From positions 1 through 64,000 of the forward strand of contig NZ_JANCPR020000021.1 of NCBI RefSeq assembly GCF_028657195.3: DNA of 64,000 nt, given 5' to 3'. The position numbers and the translations under genes were made by a program. Source of the DNA: Streptomyces iconiensis (GTDB taxonomy: Bacteria; Actinomycetota; Actinomycetes; Streptomycetales; Streptomycetaceae). The notes below the pieces were generated by a model that was not told where the DNA came from, made no database searches, and saw only the letters and a program-made list of their open reading frames with translations. This document shows positions 8,716 to 17,136 of this stretch, one piece after another. Within the stretch, counting starts at the first letter, position 1. Each line of letters opens with the position of its first letter.

Positions 8716-10359
8716 ATGGGACCCACACCCGCGCCCACCCTCACCCTCAAGCCCGGCACCGCCTGGTCCGACGCGTGGCAGCGCTGCGTCGCGCTGGCCC
8801 CCGAGGCATTCGCCGGCGGCGACCCCGCCGCGGAGCACCGCCCCACCACCGAGTCAGGCCGCGCTGCCACCGAGTTCGGCCCCGCCACCGAGTACCGCGT
8901 CCGCAATCTCTGGGCAGGCACCTGGCACACCGACGGCGACCCCCTGCCCGCCACCAGCCCCGTCGACGGCACCCCGATCGCGGGCCCGCCCCGCCTGGAC
9001 GCACCAGCGGCGCACCAGGCCGTGCGCGCCGCCCTCGACACACACCGCGAGTGGCGCCACACGCCACTCGCCGAGCGCCGTGCGCGCGTCAACGCCGCCC
9101 TCGACGCGCTCACCGAACACCGTGAACTCCTCGCGCTGCTCCTCGTCTGGGAGATCGGCAAGCCGTGGAAGCTCGCGCGGGCCGACGTGGACCGGGCGAT
9201 CGAGGGAGTGCGCTGGTACGCCGACCACATCGGGCCCATGACCGAGGGCCGCACCCCGCTGCACGGCCCCGTCAGCAACATCGCCAGCTGGAACTACCCC
9301 ATGAGCGTGCTCGTCCACGCCATGTTCATCCAGGCGCTCGCGGGCAACGCCGTCATCGCCAAGACCCCCACCGACGGCGGCCTCGCCTGCCTCACCCTCG
9401 CCTGCGCGCTCGGCGTCCGCGCCGGCCTGCCGCTCACGCTCCTCAGCGGCAGCGGCGGCGAACTGTCCGAAGCGCTCGTGCGCTCCCCGCACGTCGGCTG
9501 CGTCTCCTTCGTCGGCGGCAGGGACGCCGGGGCGCGCGTCGCCACCGCCGTCGCCGACCTCGGCAAGCGGCACATCCTGGAGCAGGAGGGGCTCAACTGC
9601 TGGGGCGTGTGGGACTACACCGACTGGGAAGCGCTCACGCCGCTGCTGCGCAAGACCTTCGACTACGCCAAGCAGCGCTGCACCGCCTACCCCCGCTTCG
9701 TCGTCCAGCGCAGCCGCTTCGCCGACTTCCTGAACGCCTACCTCCCCGCCGTACGCGCCGTCAGCTTCGGTCACCCGCTCGCCGTCGCCGACCCCGGAGA
9801 CCCGCTGCCCGAGCTGGACTTCGGCCCCCTCATCAACGCGGGCAAGGCACGGGAGCTTGCGGGGCTCGCCGACGACGCCATCGACCGCGGCGCCATACCC
9901 CTCCACCGGGGCACCCTCGCCGACGGGCGCTTCCTCCCCGGCCAGGACCTCTCCGCCTACCTGCCGCCCACCACCCTCTTGGGCCCGCCCCCCGCCTCGC
10001 CGCTCCACCACGCGGAACCCTTCGGGCCCGTCGATACGATCGTCCTCGTCGACACCGAGGCCGAACTGCTCGCCGCGATGAACGCCAGCAACGGCGCCCT
10101 CGTCGCCACCCTCTCCACCGACGACCAGCACCTCTACGACCGCCTCGCGCCCCAGATCCGGGCCTTCAAGACCGGCCACGGCAGGCCCCGTTCGCGCGGT
10201 GACCGCGACGAACTCTTCGGCGGCTTCGGCGCCTCGTGGCGCGGCGCCTTCGTCGGCGGCGACCTCCTCGTACGCGCCGTCACCCAGGGCCCGCCCGACG
10301 AGCGCCTTCCCGGCAACTTCCCCGACTACCGCCTCCAGCCGGAGGCCATGGCCGCCTGA
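8716..10359 (+). CDS. Aldehyde dehydrogenase family protein
   Basis: This 547-residue protein oxidises an aldehyde with NAD(P). The order follows the family: cofactor domain with NIASWNYPMSVL and AKTP, glycine motif SFVGGRDAG, general-base Glu in HILEQEGLNC (about residues 287-296), and nucleophile Cys near residue 322 in KQRCTAYP. The usual ELGGK motif reads EQEGLN, so it belongs to a divergent branch. The N-terminal 60 residues are an extension compared with standard 480-500 residue enzymes. The start is supported by a GAGCGGAGAAG site. It has the same strand as the ebo-like operon but is separated from it by 246 bases containing a hairpin and a palindrome, so it may be an independent unit. 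Confidence 0.9.
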   Translation: MGPTPAPTLTLKPGTAWSDAWQRCVALAPEAFAGGDPAAEHRPTTESGRAATEFGPATEYRVRNLWAGTWHTDGDPLPATSPVDGTPIAGPPRLDAPAAHQAVRAALDTHREWRHTPLAERRARVNAALDALTEHRELLALLLVWEIGKPWKLARADVDRAIEGVRWYADHIGPMTEGRTPLHGPVSNIASWNYPMSVLVHAMFIQALAGNAVIAKTPTDGGLACLTLACALGVRAGLPLTLLSGSGGELSEALVRSPHVGCVSFVGGRDAGARVATAVADLGKRHILEQEGLNCWGVWDYTDWEALTPLLRKTFDYAKQRCTAYPRFVVQRSRFADFLNAYLPAVRAVSFGHPLAVADPGDPLPELDFGPLINAGKARELAGLADDAIDRGAIPLHRGTLADGRFLPGQDLSAYLPPTTLLGPPPASPLHHAEPFGPVDTIVLVDTEAELLAAMNASNGALVATLSTDDQHLYDRLAPQIRAFKTGHGRPRSRGDRDELFGGFGASWRGAFVGGDLLVRAVTQGPPDERLPGNFPDYRLQPEAMAA

Positions 10360-10363
10360 CGGA

Positions 10364-10429
10364 GCCCCCACCGCCCGGTGCCGAACCCTGGTCCCGCCGC
10401 TGGCTTCAGTGGTGGGGGCGGGGTTCGGC
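10364..10429 (+). terminator. Nested inverted repeats between convergent genes
   Basis: GCCCCCACC (10364-10372) pairs with GGTGGGGGC (10411-10419), and GCCGAACCC (10380-10388) pairs with GGGTTCGGC (10421-10429). The two pairings compete with each other. They sit where the dehydrogenase and the XRE regulator converge and overlap the regulator's last codons. A bidirectional terminator is the simplest reading. Confidence 0.4.
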
Positions 10430-11254
10430 CCCGTGCCGGGTGGCGTGGAGGGAGCCCAGGAGATCGAGGGCCTGGGCGCTGGGGCTGCCGGGTTCGGCGT
10501 GGTAGATGACGAGTTGCTGACCCGGGGCGTCGCGCACGTCGAACGCCTGGTACGTGAGGGCGAGGGGGCCGACGTCCGGGTGGACGAGCTGCTTGGCGTC
10601 CCGCGTCTTGCCGCGCACGGTATGGGTGTCCCACAGGCGGGCGAAGTCCGCGCTCTGCTCGGTGAGGGTGCGGACGAGTTCACAGAGCCGCGGGTTGTCC
10701 GGGTCGAAGCCGGCCGCCTGGCGCAGGTTGGCGACGGCTGCCTGGGCGGCCCGGTCCCGGTCCGCGAAGAAGTGCCGCCCCGCGGGGTCGGCGAACGTCA
10801 TACGGGCCAGGTTGTCCGCCGGCTCGAACGGGGAGTACAAGGCGTCGGCCAGCGCGTTGGTGGCCAGCAGGTCCAGCGTCCTGTTCATGACGAAGGCCGG
10901 AGTGTTCGGGTAGCCGTCCATCAACTGCCGCAGCGCCGGGCCGACCTGCTCGACGGCGTGTGCGGAGGCCCCGTCGCGCGGCGCTGTCCCGGCCAGCCGG
11001 AACAGGTGAGCCCGCGCGTCCTCGTCCAGCCGCAGCGCACCGCCGAGCGCCTCAAGCACCTGCGGTGACGGGTTGCGCTCACGCCCCTGTTCCAGGCGCG
11101 TGTAGTAGTCGGCGTTCACCCCGGCCAGCACGGCGACCTCCTCACGGCGCAGCCCGGCGACCCTGCGGGCCCCGTAACTCGCCATGCCGACGTCTTCGGG
11201 CCGCAGCCGCGCGCGGCGTGTGCGCAGGAAATCTCCGAGGTGGTTGCCGTTCAT
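10406..11254 (-). CDS. XRE-family transcriptional regulator, MmyB type
   Basis: This 282-residue regulator has an N-terminal helix-turn-helix beginning LGDFLRTRRARLRPEDVG, with the SYGARRVAGLRREEVAVLAG recognition region (about residues 26-45). An MmyB-type PAS-like ligand domain follows (PAFVMNRTLDLLATN, then LARMTFADPAGRHFF). Such proteins sense small hydrophobic ligands and control a divergent efflux or dehydrogenase gene. Here the divergent genes are an MFS exporter and a short-chain dehydrogenase, with a perfect palindrome between them. GGAGG lies almost against the ATG, an unusually short spacing, but the start aligns well with the family. Confidence 0.9.
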   Translation of the reverse strand: MNGNHLGDFLRTRRARLRPEDVGMASYGARRVAGLRREEVAVLAGVNADYYTRLEQGRERNPSPQVLEALGGALRLDEDARAHLFRLAGTAPRDGASAHAVEQVGPALRQLMDGYPNTPAFVMNRTLDLLATNALADALYSPFEPADNLARMTFADPAGRHFFADRDRAAQAAVANLRQAAGFDPDNPRLCELVRTLTEQSADFARLWDTHTVRGKTRDAKQLVHPDVGPLALTYQAFDVRDAPGQQLVIYHAEPGSPSAQALDLLGSLHATRHGAEPRPHH

Positions 11255-11283
11255 ACCTCCAGACTAGGCGGCTGCCCCGAGAC

Positions 11284-11310
11284 CTGCCTGGGTGTGCCGC
11301 ACCCAGGCAG
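11284..11310 (+). promoter_or_regulatory. Candidate operator of the XRE/MmyB regulator
   Basis: CTGCCTGGGTG (11284-11294) and CACCCAGGCAG (11300-11310) form a perfect 11-bp inverted repeat with a five-base centre. It lies 30 bases in front of the regulator start and on the MFS side of the divergent region. It is the best candidate site for autoregulation and control of the MFS-dehydrogenase operon. Confidence 0.6.
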
Positions 11311-11395
11311 CAACCGTCCTGGTTGACCCCCGCCGACCGGCCCAGACTCGCTGGAGCAGTACGCAATCGCAGCCACCGGGCAGCCCCGCACCGCG

Positions 11396-11515
11396 AGCGG
11401 AACCCGCACCGCAGAGGGGCCGGCCCCCGTGAACGGAACCCGCACCGCAGCGGACCCGCACCGCAGCGGGGTCGGCCCTGTGAGCGGAACCCGCACCGCG
11501 GCGGGGCCGGATCCA
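11396..11515 (+). repeat. Degenerate tandem repeat ahead of the MFS gene
   Basis: A unit centred on CGGAACCCGCACCGCAG recurs about four times, alternating with GGGGCCGGCCC-like blocks. It lies between the divergent promoter and the chosen GTG start. The repeat is open in the MFS frame, so it could be translated as a low-complexity extension if an upstream start is used. Confidence 0.6.
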
Positions 11516-11566
11516 CAAGCGGGCCCGGCCCTCGCAAGCGGGGCCCCACCACAAGAGAGCAAGCCT

Positions 11567-13105
11567 GTGCAGCAGAGAACCGATGAACCCGTTCCCACCC
11601 CCGGCGCCTCCGCCGGCAATGCCGCCACCGGCGCCGCCGGAGCCGCTACCAGCGCCGCCACCGGCGCTTCCGCCACCGGCGCCTTGCCCAAGGCGCCAAC
11701 CAGGGACGGGCCCGCGTCCGTGCCCGGCGCCCTGGCGCTCCTGGTCCTGTGCGCCTCCCACTTCATGGACGCCATCGACCTGTCCGACGTGGGCGTCGCC
11801 CTGCCCGCCATCCAGCACGACCTGGGCATGACGTCGGCCTCGCTGCAGTGGATCGTCTCGGCGTACGCGCTCGGCTACGGCGGTTTCCTGCTGCTGGGCG
11901 GCAGGGCGGCCGATCTGTTCGGGCGCCGGCGTACCTTCATGGCCGCCGTCGCCGTGTTCGCCGTGGTGAGCGTGCTGGGCGCGCTCGCACCGAACGGGGC
12001 GCTCCTGATCGCGGCACGCCTGGTCAAGGGGATCGCGGCGGGCTTTCTCGCCCCCGCTGCGCTCTCCCTCATCACCACCGGCTGGCCCGAGGGGCCGCAG
12101 CGTGGGCGTGCGCTGGGCTGGTACGCCACGGCCGGAGCCAGCGGCTTCATCAGCGGCCTCGTGCTCGGCGGCGTACTCACGGAGATCTCCTGGCGGCTGG
12201 TGTTCGCGCTGCCTGTGCCCATCGCCGCGGCGGCGCTCCTCGCCGGACGCCGTCTCCTTCCCGCCGATCCCCCTGTCACCACGCGCGGGAAGATCGACCT
12301 GCCCGGCGCCCTGACCGCGACCGGCGGCCTGGTGACCTTGGTCTACGCCCTCGCGCAGGCACCGGAGCACGGGTGGGGGTCGGTCCGCACCGTCGTCCTG
12401 TTCGCCGCCGCTGCCCTGCTCCTCGCCCTGTTCCCGCGGATCGAGGCCAGGTCACGCAGGCCGCTGGTGCCGCTGCTCTTCCTGAAGCGGCGCAGCACAG
12501 CGGGCACGAATCTGACGATCTTCGCGATGTGGGGTGCCTACACCTCCTTCGCTTTCCTCGCCACGCTCTACCTGCAGAACGTGCTGCACTGGACACCGCT
12601 GCAGACCGCGGGCGCCTTCGTCCCGCTCGGCCTCGTCAACGGCGCGCTGGCGCCCTTCGCGGGACGGCTCGCCGCACGGTTCGGCGCCCACCGGATGATC
12701 GGGGCCGGGATGCTGCTGCTGGCGGCGTCCTATGCGCTCTTCTTCCGTATCGGGCCCGACTCCGCCTTCCTCACCGTCGTCCTGCCCGTCATGGCCCTCA
12801 ACGGACTCGGCACGGCGGCGACCTTTCCCGCCCTGAACATGAGCGCGGTCGCCGGGGTGCCCGACCGGGACCAGGGACTCGCGGGCGCACTGCTCAACAC
12901 CTCCATGCAGATCGGCGGCGCCGTGGTGCTCGCCGTCGTCACCGCTGTGGTCGAGGCGGGGCAGCGCGCGAACGGCGGTGGCGATCCCCTGGCCGGCTAC
13001 GCCCCCGGCACCGCCGTCATCGTCGGCACCGTACTGGCCGGCCTGGGCGCCACACTCCTGATCCGGCACCGACGCCCCAACTCACCCTCAAGGAACGCCA
13101 CATGA
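11567..13105 (+). CDS. MFS transporter, DHA2/EmrB-like drug exporter
   Basis: This 512-residue transporter has about 14 predicted membrane helices. Its family motifs are DAIDLSDVGVALPAIQHDLG (helix 1 region with the charged motif), GGRAADLFGRRR (loop 2-3 motif A) and GFLAPAALSL. It exports drugs by proton antiport. The N-terminus before residue 50 is a low-complexity Ala/Gly/Pro stretch. I chose GTG 11567 because the frame upstream is tandem repeat; the ribosome site is weak. It overlaps the dehydrogenase by ATGA at 13102 and is presumably controlled by the divergent MmyB regulator. Confidence 0.85.
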   Translation: MQQRTDEPVPTPGASAGNAATGAAGAATSAATGASATGALPKAPTRDGPASVPGALALLVLCASHFMDAIDLSDVGVALPAIQHDLGMTSASLQWIVSAYALGYGGFLLLGGRAADLFGRRRTFMAAVAVFAVVSVLGALAPNGALLIAARLVKGIAAGFLAPAALSLITTGWPEGPQRGRALGWYATAGASGFISGLVLGGVLTEISWRLVFALPVPIAAAALLAGRRLLPADPPVTTRGKIDLPGALTATGGLVTLVYALAQAPEHGWGSVRTVVLFAAAALLLALFPRIEARSRRPLVPLLFLKRRSTAGTNLTIFAMWGAYTSFAFLATLYLQNVLHWTPLQTAGAFVPLGLVNGALAPFAGRLAARFGAHRMIGAGMLLLAASYALFFRIGPDSAFLTVVLPVMALNGLGTAATFPALNMSAVAGVPDRDQGLAGALLNTSMQIGGAVVLAVVTAVVEAGQRANGGGDPLAGYAPGTAVIVGTVLAGLGATLLIRHRRPNSPSRNAT

Positions 13106-13911
13106 CCCCCACCACACCGTCCGCAACCACCGCGACCCCGCACACGGACCCCGCGCGGCCGTCCACCGGAGCCGCCGAGTTCGCGGAGAAGACCGCCCTC
13201 GTCACCGGGGCCGCGCGCGGCGTCGGCAGGGCGACCGTCGCGCTCCTGCACGCCCGCGGCGCCCGTGTCCTCGCCGTCGACGTGCGTCCCGGCGTCGGCG
13301 CCCTGGCGGAGGACTTCCCCGGCGTCCGGACCATGACCGGCGACGTCACACGGGAAGAGACCGCCACCCTGGCCGTACGGTCGGCCGTCGAAGCGTTCGG
13401 CGGACTGGACGTCCTGGTGAACAACGCCGGACGCACCCTGAACAAGCCCGTCACCGAAACCACCGCCGAGGACTGGGACGCCGTGATGGCGGTCAACGCG
13501 CGCGGCTCCTTCTTCTTCGCCCGCGAGGCGTTCCGGGCCATGAAGGCACGCGGTGGCGGCGCCATCGTCAGCACCGGCTCGTACGCCTGCACCGTCGCGC
13601 TGCCCGAAGGCGTCGCCTACAGCGCGTCGAAGGGCGCCCTGGCCCAGCTGACCAAGGTACTTGCCGTCGAGGGCGGACCGCTGGGCATCCGCGCCAACCT
13701 CGTCGCCGCTGGCGTCATCGAGACCGACTTCCTCGATACGTTCCGCTCCGACAGCCGCGCGTACCTGGCGTCCTTCGCCGACGCGCAGCCCCTGGGGCGC
13801 GTCGCGCAGCCCGAGGAGATCGCCGAGGCACTCTGCTTCCTCGCCTCGCCCCGCTCCAGCTTCGTCACCGGAGCCCTGCTCCCCGCCGACGGCGGCTTCA
13901 CCGCGCTCTAG
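13102..13911 (+). CDS. Short-chain dehydrogenase/reductase (SDR)
   Basis: This 269-residue classical SDR has the cofactor motif TGAARGVG near residues 35-42, NNAG, the catalytic Ser in STGSYA and the Tyr-Lys pair in YSASK. Its C-terminal GALLPADGGFTAL is typical of the family. It reduces or oxidises a carbonyl or alcohol with NAD(P). The first 25 residues are a low-complexity Thr/Pro/Ala leader. It is co-transcribed with the MFS exporter (ATGA overlap), which suggests modification plus export of a compound sensed by the MmyB regulator. Confidence 0.9.
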   Translation: MTPTTPSATTATPHTDPARPSTGAAEFAEKTALVTGAARGVGRATVALLHARGARVLAVDVRPGVGALAEDFPGVRTMTGDVTREETATLAVRSAVEAFGGLDVLVNNAGRTLNKPVTETTAEDWDAVMAVNARGSFFFAREAFRAMKARGGGAIVSTGSYACTVALPEGVAYSASKGALAQLTKVLAVEGGPLGIRANLVAAGVIETDFLDTFRSDSRAYLASFADAQPLGRVAQPEEIAEALCFLASPRSSFVTGALLPADGGFTAL

Positions 13912-14140
13912 CGCGGCTCGCCGGATTCACGCCGGGCGGCCCGCGACGCCTCGTACCCCGGTACGTACCGCACCTCACGGCGTCCGGGTACGCACCGCAC
14001 TCTGCGGCGACTCCGGACGCACGGCGGCACTTGACGCACGGCGACTCCCGACGCGGCGGCGGCCCCGGCGGGCGGCGTGGCCGGTATCGTCGCGTGGCGG
14101 TTCCGCAGGGTGCGTGGTCGCTGGCGCGAGGGAGTGGGCG

Positions 14141-15433
14141 ATGGGCGAGCCGACGGGGCCGGCCGGTGCGGCGGGTGAACTGCGGCGGCGGCTGGGGGTG
14201 TTCGACGCGGTGGTCATCGGGCTCGGGGCGATGATCGGCGCCGGTGTCTTCGTGGCGTTCGGCCCCGCTGCCGAGGCCGCGGGGTCAGGGCTGCTGCTCG
14301 GGCTGGCGGTCGCCGGGCTGGTCGCGTACTGCAACGCGACATCCTCGGCGCGGCTGGCCGCCCGGTACCCGACCTCGGGCGGCACCTATGTCTACGGCCG
14401 TGAGCGGCTGGGCGACTTCTGGGGGTACCTGGCCGGGTGGGCGTTCGTGGTCGGCAAGACCGCGTCCTGCGCGGCGATGGCGTTGACGGTGGGCGCCTAC
14501 GTGTGGCCGTCCCAGGCGCACCCGGTGGCGGTGGGCGCTGTCGTCGCGCTGACGGCGGTGAACTGTGCGGGCGTACGCAAGTCCGCCTGGTTCACCCGGG
14601 CCGTCGTCGCCGTGGTGCTGGCGGTGCTCGCCGCCGTCGTGTGCGCCTGCCTGCTCTCGGGCCCGGCCGAAGCGGCCCGGCTCGGCATCGGCGCCGGGGC
14701 GGGGCCTGGCGGCGTACTGCAGGCCGCGGGCCTGCTGTTCTTCGCGTTCGCCGGTTACGCGCGCATCGCCACACTCGGCGAAGAGGTACGCGATCCGGCC
14801 CGTACCATTCCGCGCGCCGTGCCGCTCGCGCTCGGCATCACCCTGGCCGTCTACGCGGCCGTCGCTGTTGCCGCGCTTTCCGTACTGGGCGGCGCCGGGC
14901 TCGGCGGCAGCACGGCGCCGCTGGCCGACGCGGTACGTGCGGCGGGGGCCGGGTGGCTGGTGCCCGTGGTGCGGACCGGCGCCGCGGCGGCGGCCGTTGG
15001 CGCGCTGATGGCCCTGCTGCTGGGGGTCTCGCGCACCGTACTGGCGATGGCCAGGGACCGGCATCTCCCGCATGCGCTGGCGGCGGTCGAGCCACGGTTC
15101 TCGGCGCCGCGCCGTGCCGAACTGGCCGTCGGCGCCGTCGTTCTGGTCATCGTGCTGGCGGGCGACGTACGCGGCGCGATCGGCTTCTCGTCCTTCGGCG
15201 TGCTCGTCTACTACGCCATCGCCAACGCCTCGGCCTGGAACCTCGCCACGCACACCGCACCCACCACGCCCTCGCGCCGCTTGCGGCACGTCGTACCCGC
15301 CGTGGGCCTGGCCGGCTGTGTGGTGCTGGCGGGCGCGCTGCCCGGTCCGTCGCAACGTGCGGGCGCCGCCGTGCTCGCGCTCGGTGCGCTGGCCCATCTG
15401 GTGCGGCGCGCCGCGGCGGCCCGTGCGGGGTGA
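14141..15433 (+). CDS. APC-family amino acid/polyamine permease
   Basis: This 430-residue protein has about 12 hydrophobic helices and the APC N-terminal signature VVIGLGAMIGAGVFVAFG. YPTSGGTYVYGRERLGDFWGYLAGW follows, and the later FFAFAGYARIATLGEEVRDPARTIPRA is the characteristic family segment. It imports amino acids or related amines, probably with protons. Start ATG 14141 has GAGGGAG at 14128-14134. The upstream 229 bases hold no gene. The stop codon is embedded in a strong hairpin. Confidence 0.9.
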   Translation: MGEPTGPAGAAGELRRRLGVFDAVVIGLGAMIGAGVFVAFGPAAEAAGSGLLLGLAVAGLVAYCNATSSARLAARYPTSGGTYVYGRERLGDFWGYLAGWAFVVGKTASCAAMALTVGAYVWPSQAHPVAVGAVVALTAVNCAGVRKSAWFTRAVVAVVLAVLAAVVCACLLSGPAEAARLGIGAGAGPGGVLQAAGLLFFAFAGYARIATLGEEVRDPARTIPRAVPLALGITLAVYAAVAVAALSVLGGAGLGGSTAPLADAVRAAGAGWLVPVVRTGAAAAAVGALMALLLGVSRTVLAMARDRHLPHALAAVEPRFSAPRRAELAVGAVVLVIVLAGDVRGAIGFSSFGVLVYYAIANASAWNLATHTAPTTPSRRLRHVVPAVGLAGCVVLAGALPGPSQRAGAAVLALGALAHLVRRAAAARAG

Positions 15434-15463
15434 CGGCTGTCCGGCTGCGGCAGCCGTCACCCC
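15427..15463 (+). terminator. Terminator hairpin overlapping the permease stop codon
   Basis: GGGGTGACGGCTG (15427-15439) and CAGCCGTCACCCC (15451-15463) pair perfectly over 13 bases with an 11-base loop. The permease stop codon lies inside the first arm. The downstream gene is convergent, so the hairpin probably ends transcription from both sides. Confidence 0.75.
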
Positions 15464-15575
15464 CGGCGCCTGCCCACCCCGCGCTCGACCGGGCGGGGCG
15501 GGCGGACGGAAGGGCCCGGGTTCGGTCGCCGGTCAGGGCGAACTGCCGGGCAGGGGAAGGGAGTTGGCCCTACGG

Positions 15576-16340
15576 TCAGACGCCGGCGATGGACCGGATC
15601 CAGGAGCGGTACTGCGTCACGTTCGTGTAGGCGGTGGTGGTCTGCCGGTCACTGGTGGACGCGACGCCGACCTGGACGCCGTTCGCCATCATCGGGCCGC
15701 CCGAGTCGCCGCCGGCCGTGATGCCGTTGCCCCGCCGGGCGCAGATCGCGTTGCCGCCGTAGGCGTCCGCGCAGCCGCCGGTCACGGTGACGTTCGCGTA
15801 CTTCAGCAGCTGGGACTGACAGTTGATCTCCGGGCTGCACCGGGCCGTGGCGCCCCACCCGTAGACCTGCACGCTCTGGCCGACCGAGACGGAGCCCGGC
15901 TGGCCGAGGGTGGCGTAGGTCCCCTGGACGGACCGGTCGAGGCGGACCAGCGCCAGGTCGGACGAGTGCGTGTGGACCTGTGCGCCGTTGGCCATGGTGC
16001 CGCCGGAGGTCTGGTCGAGGCTGCCGATACGGAACGACAGCTGGCCGCCGCTGACGCAGTGCTTGGCGGTGAGGATCCAGGTGGGGGCGATGATCGTCGC
16101 GCTGCACGTCTGTCTCCCGGCGGAGAACAGCCGTGCTGCCCAGGGGCCGCTCTGCGCGTACCCGCCGCCGATGATCGGTTTCGGGCCGCCGTTGCCGCTG
16201 TCGGCGGCGCGGTTCTCGGTCGTGACACCCGCCGGGGCGCGGTCACCGGGGGAGCGGTCCTGGGCGACCGCTGCGGTACTGAGCGTGAGGGCAGCCATTA
16301 GAGCGGCTATGAGCGTGGGGAGTAACCTGGTGATTCTCAA
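15576..16340 (-). CDS. Secreted trypsin-like serine protease (S1A)
   Basis: A 254-residue secreted protease. A signal peptide covers roughly residues 1-27 (positive start, Leu/Ala core, AVAQ). A short propeptide leads to IIGGGYAQ, the activation site. The catalytic triad is visible: His in TAKHC, Asp in SSDLALVRL and Ser in GDSGGP. Cysteines are placed as in chymotrypsin-fold proteases. I chose TTG 16340 because AGGAG sits just upstream and the hydrophobic signal begins there; the open frame extends further but reads as non-protein. The extracellular role is likely nutrient proteolysis. Confidence 0.9.
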   Translation of the reverse strand: MRITRLLPTLIAALMAALTLSTAAVAQDRSPGDRAPAGVTTENRAADSGNGGPKPIIGGGYAQSGPWAARLFSAGRQTCSATIIAPTWILTAKHCVSGGQLSFRIGSLDQTSGGTMANGAQVHTHSSDLALVRLDRSVQGTYATLGQPGSVSVGQSVQVYGWGATARCSPEINCQSQLLKYANVTVTGGCADAYGGNAICARRGNGITAGGDSGGPMMANGVQVGVASTSDRQTTTAYTNVTQYRSWIRSIAGV

Positions 16341-16443
16341 GGCTCCTCGTTTCTGAAGGCGCGCGCTGTGTCGCGCGTGCTGTCCGGGGAAGTACCAGGG
16401 GACAGGATCCCGGAAGCCGAGAGATTCGGGTAATACCACTTGG

Positions 16444-16462
16444 CCATAACGCGCGTTTATGG
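16444..16462 (-). promoter_or_regulatory. CCATAA-N7-TTATGG palindrome upstream of the protease
   Basis: Perfect six-base arms flank CGCGCGT about 105 bases upstream of the protease start. The A/T-containing arms stand out in this GC-rich setting. It is a candidate regulator site for the protease promoter. Confidence 0.4.
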
Positions 16463-16744
16463 AACGCCGTCGGCGCCCGGAATGAAAGACCTTGAACTTC
16501 CCGCACTCGCAGCCGCGTTCACGAGGTCCATTCCCGCGTCCCCCGTCCGGTGGCTGAAGGGCGGGATTCCGCGCCACAGTTACCACACAGGTTGTCTCCC
16601 ACCGCGCCGGCCGGTCTCCGCCGCACGGCAAGGGGCAGCTCGAATCCGGTGCGTTTCCAGCGCCCGGAAGAGTGCGGCTGCGCGGTATTGCCGGAACTCC
16701 CCGTCACGCCGCCAATCGGCGACGAGTAGCTTGAGCAGTGGCAT

Positions 16745-16774
16745 TTACCAGAACTTACTGGAACTTACCGGTAC
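16745..16774 (+). repeat. Three phased 10-bp direct repeats
   Basis: TTACCAGAAC, TTACTGGAAC and TTACCGGTAC follow one another without gaps, and a partial fourth copy starts TTCC. Ten-base spacing puts every copy on the same DNA face. They lie just upstream of a possible small membrane-protein ORF, so they may be a regulator array. Confidence 0.6.
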
Positions 16775-16804
16775 TTCCTGTGAGAACGTGAAGGCCGGGA
16801 CGCA

Positions 16805-17044
16805 ATGGTCTTTTTGACGGCGATGGCGATTTCCGTGGTACTTATCGTCTGTTTCGCCACGGCCGTACTGGCACGCCGCGAGCGGCGGAGGGACGGTGCC
16901 TGTCCCGAAACGCGGCGGACCGAGTCGGCGGCGATGAGGAAGACCCTCGAAGTACGAATCACGGCTCGCGCCTTCCGCGCGTACCCGTCGGCCGCAAACG
17001 TGAGCACCCTGCGACGGCGTGACCCGACAATGTGGCGCCTGTGA
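16805..17044 (+). CDS. Possible small single-pass membrane protein
   Basis: A 79-residue open frame starts at ATG 16805. Residues 2-24 form one hydrophobic helix (VFLTAMAISVVLIVCFATAV), followed by an Arg-rich cytoplasmic-type tail. The ribosome site is poor (AAGGCCGGGA). No family is recognised. In favour of it are the single clear membrane segment and the phased repeats directly upstream. Against it are its small size and lack of operon partners. Confidence 0.3.
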   Translation: MVFLTAMAISVVLIVCFATAVLARRERRRDGACPETRRTESAAMRKTLEVRITARAFRAYPSAANVSTLRRRDPTMWRL

Positions 17045-17090
17045 CGCCACCCCTGGCTTGCGCCGGGTACGGCGGAGCGAGGGACGGCGT

Positions 17091-17136
17091 CACAGCCAGG
17101 GCCACAGCCAGGGCCACAGCCAGGGTCACAGCCAGG
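17091..17136 (+). repeat. 12-bp tandem repeat, four copies
   Basis: CACAGCCAGGGC occurs as four nearly identical head-to-tail copies, the last truncated. The array runs into the last codons of the dikinase ATP-binding subunit gene on the minus strand, whose stop is at 17126-17128. In the minus-strand frame that reads through, it would encode a Leu-Ala-Val repeat. Confidence 0.7.

Larger units (their letters stand above)
16341..17090. other. 750-bp intergenic region with regulatory repeats
   Basis: This stretch separates the protease from the dikinase pair. It holds a palindrome in the protease promoter (16444-16462), a phased 10-bp repeat (16745-16774), one weak small open frame (16805-17044) and the start of a 12-bp tandem repeat. 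Nothing else is supported. Confidence 0.5.

Noticed and set aside
8854..10683. 609-codon minus-strand open frame across the aldehyde dehydrogenase
   Set aside because: The plus strand encodes a full dehydrogenase with catalytic residues; the antisense frame is a GC-codon shadow.
11396..17136. CRISPR array
   Set aside because: The short tandem repeats here have no unique spacers of constant length, and no cas genes are present.
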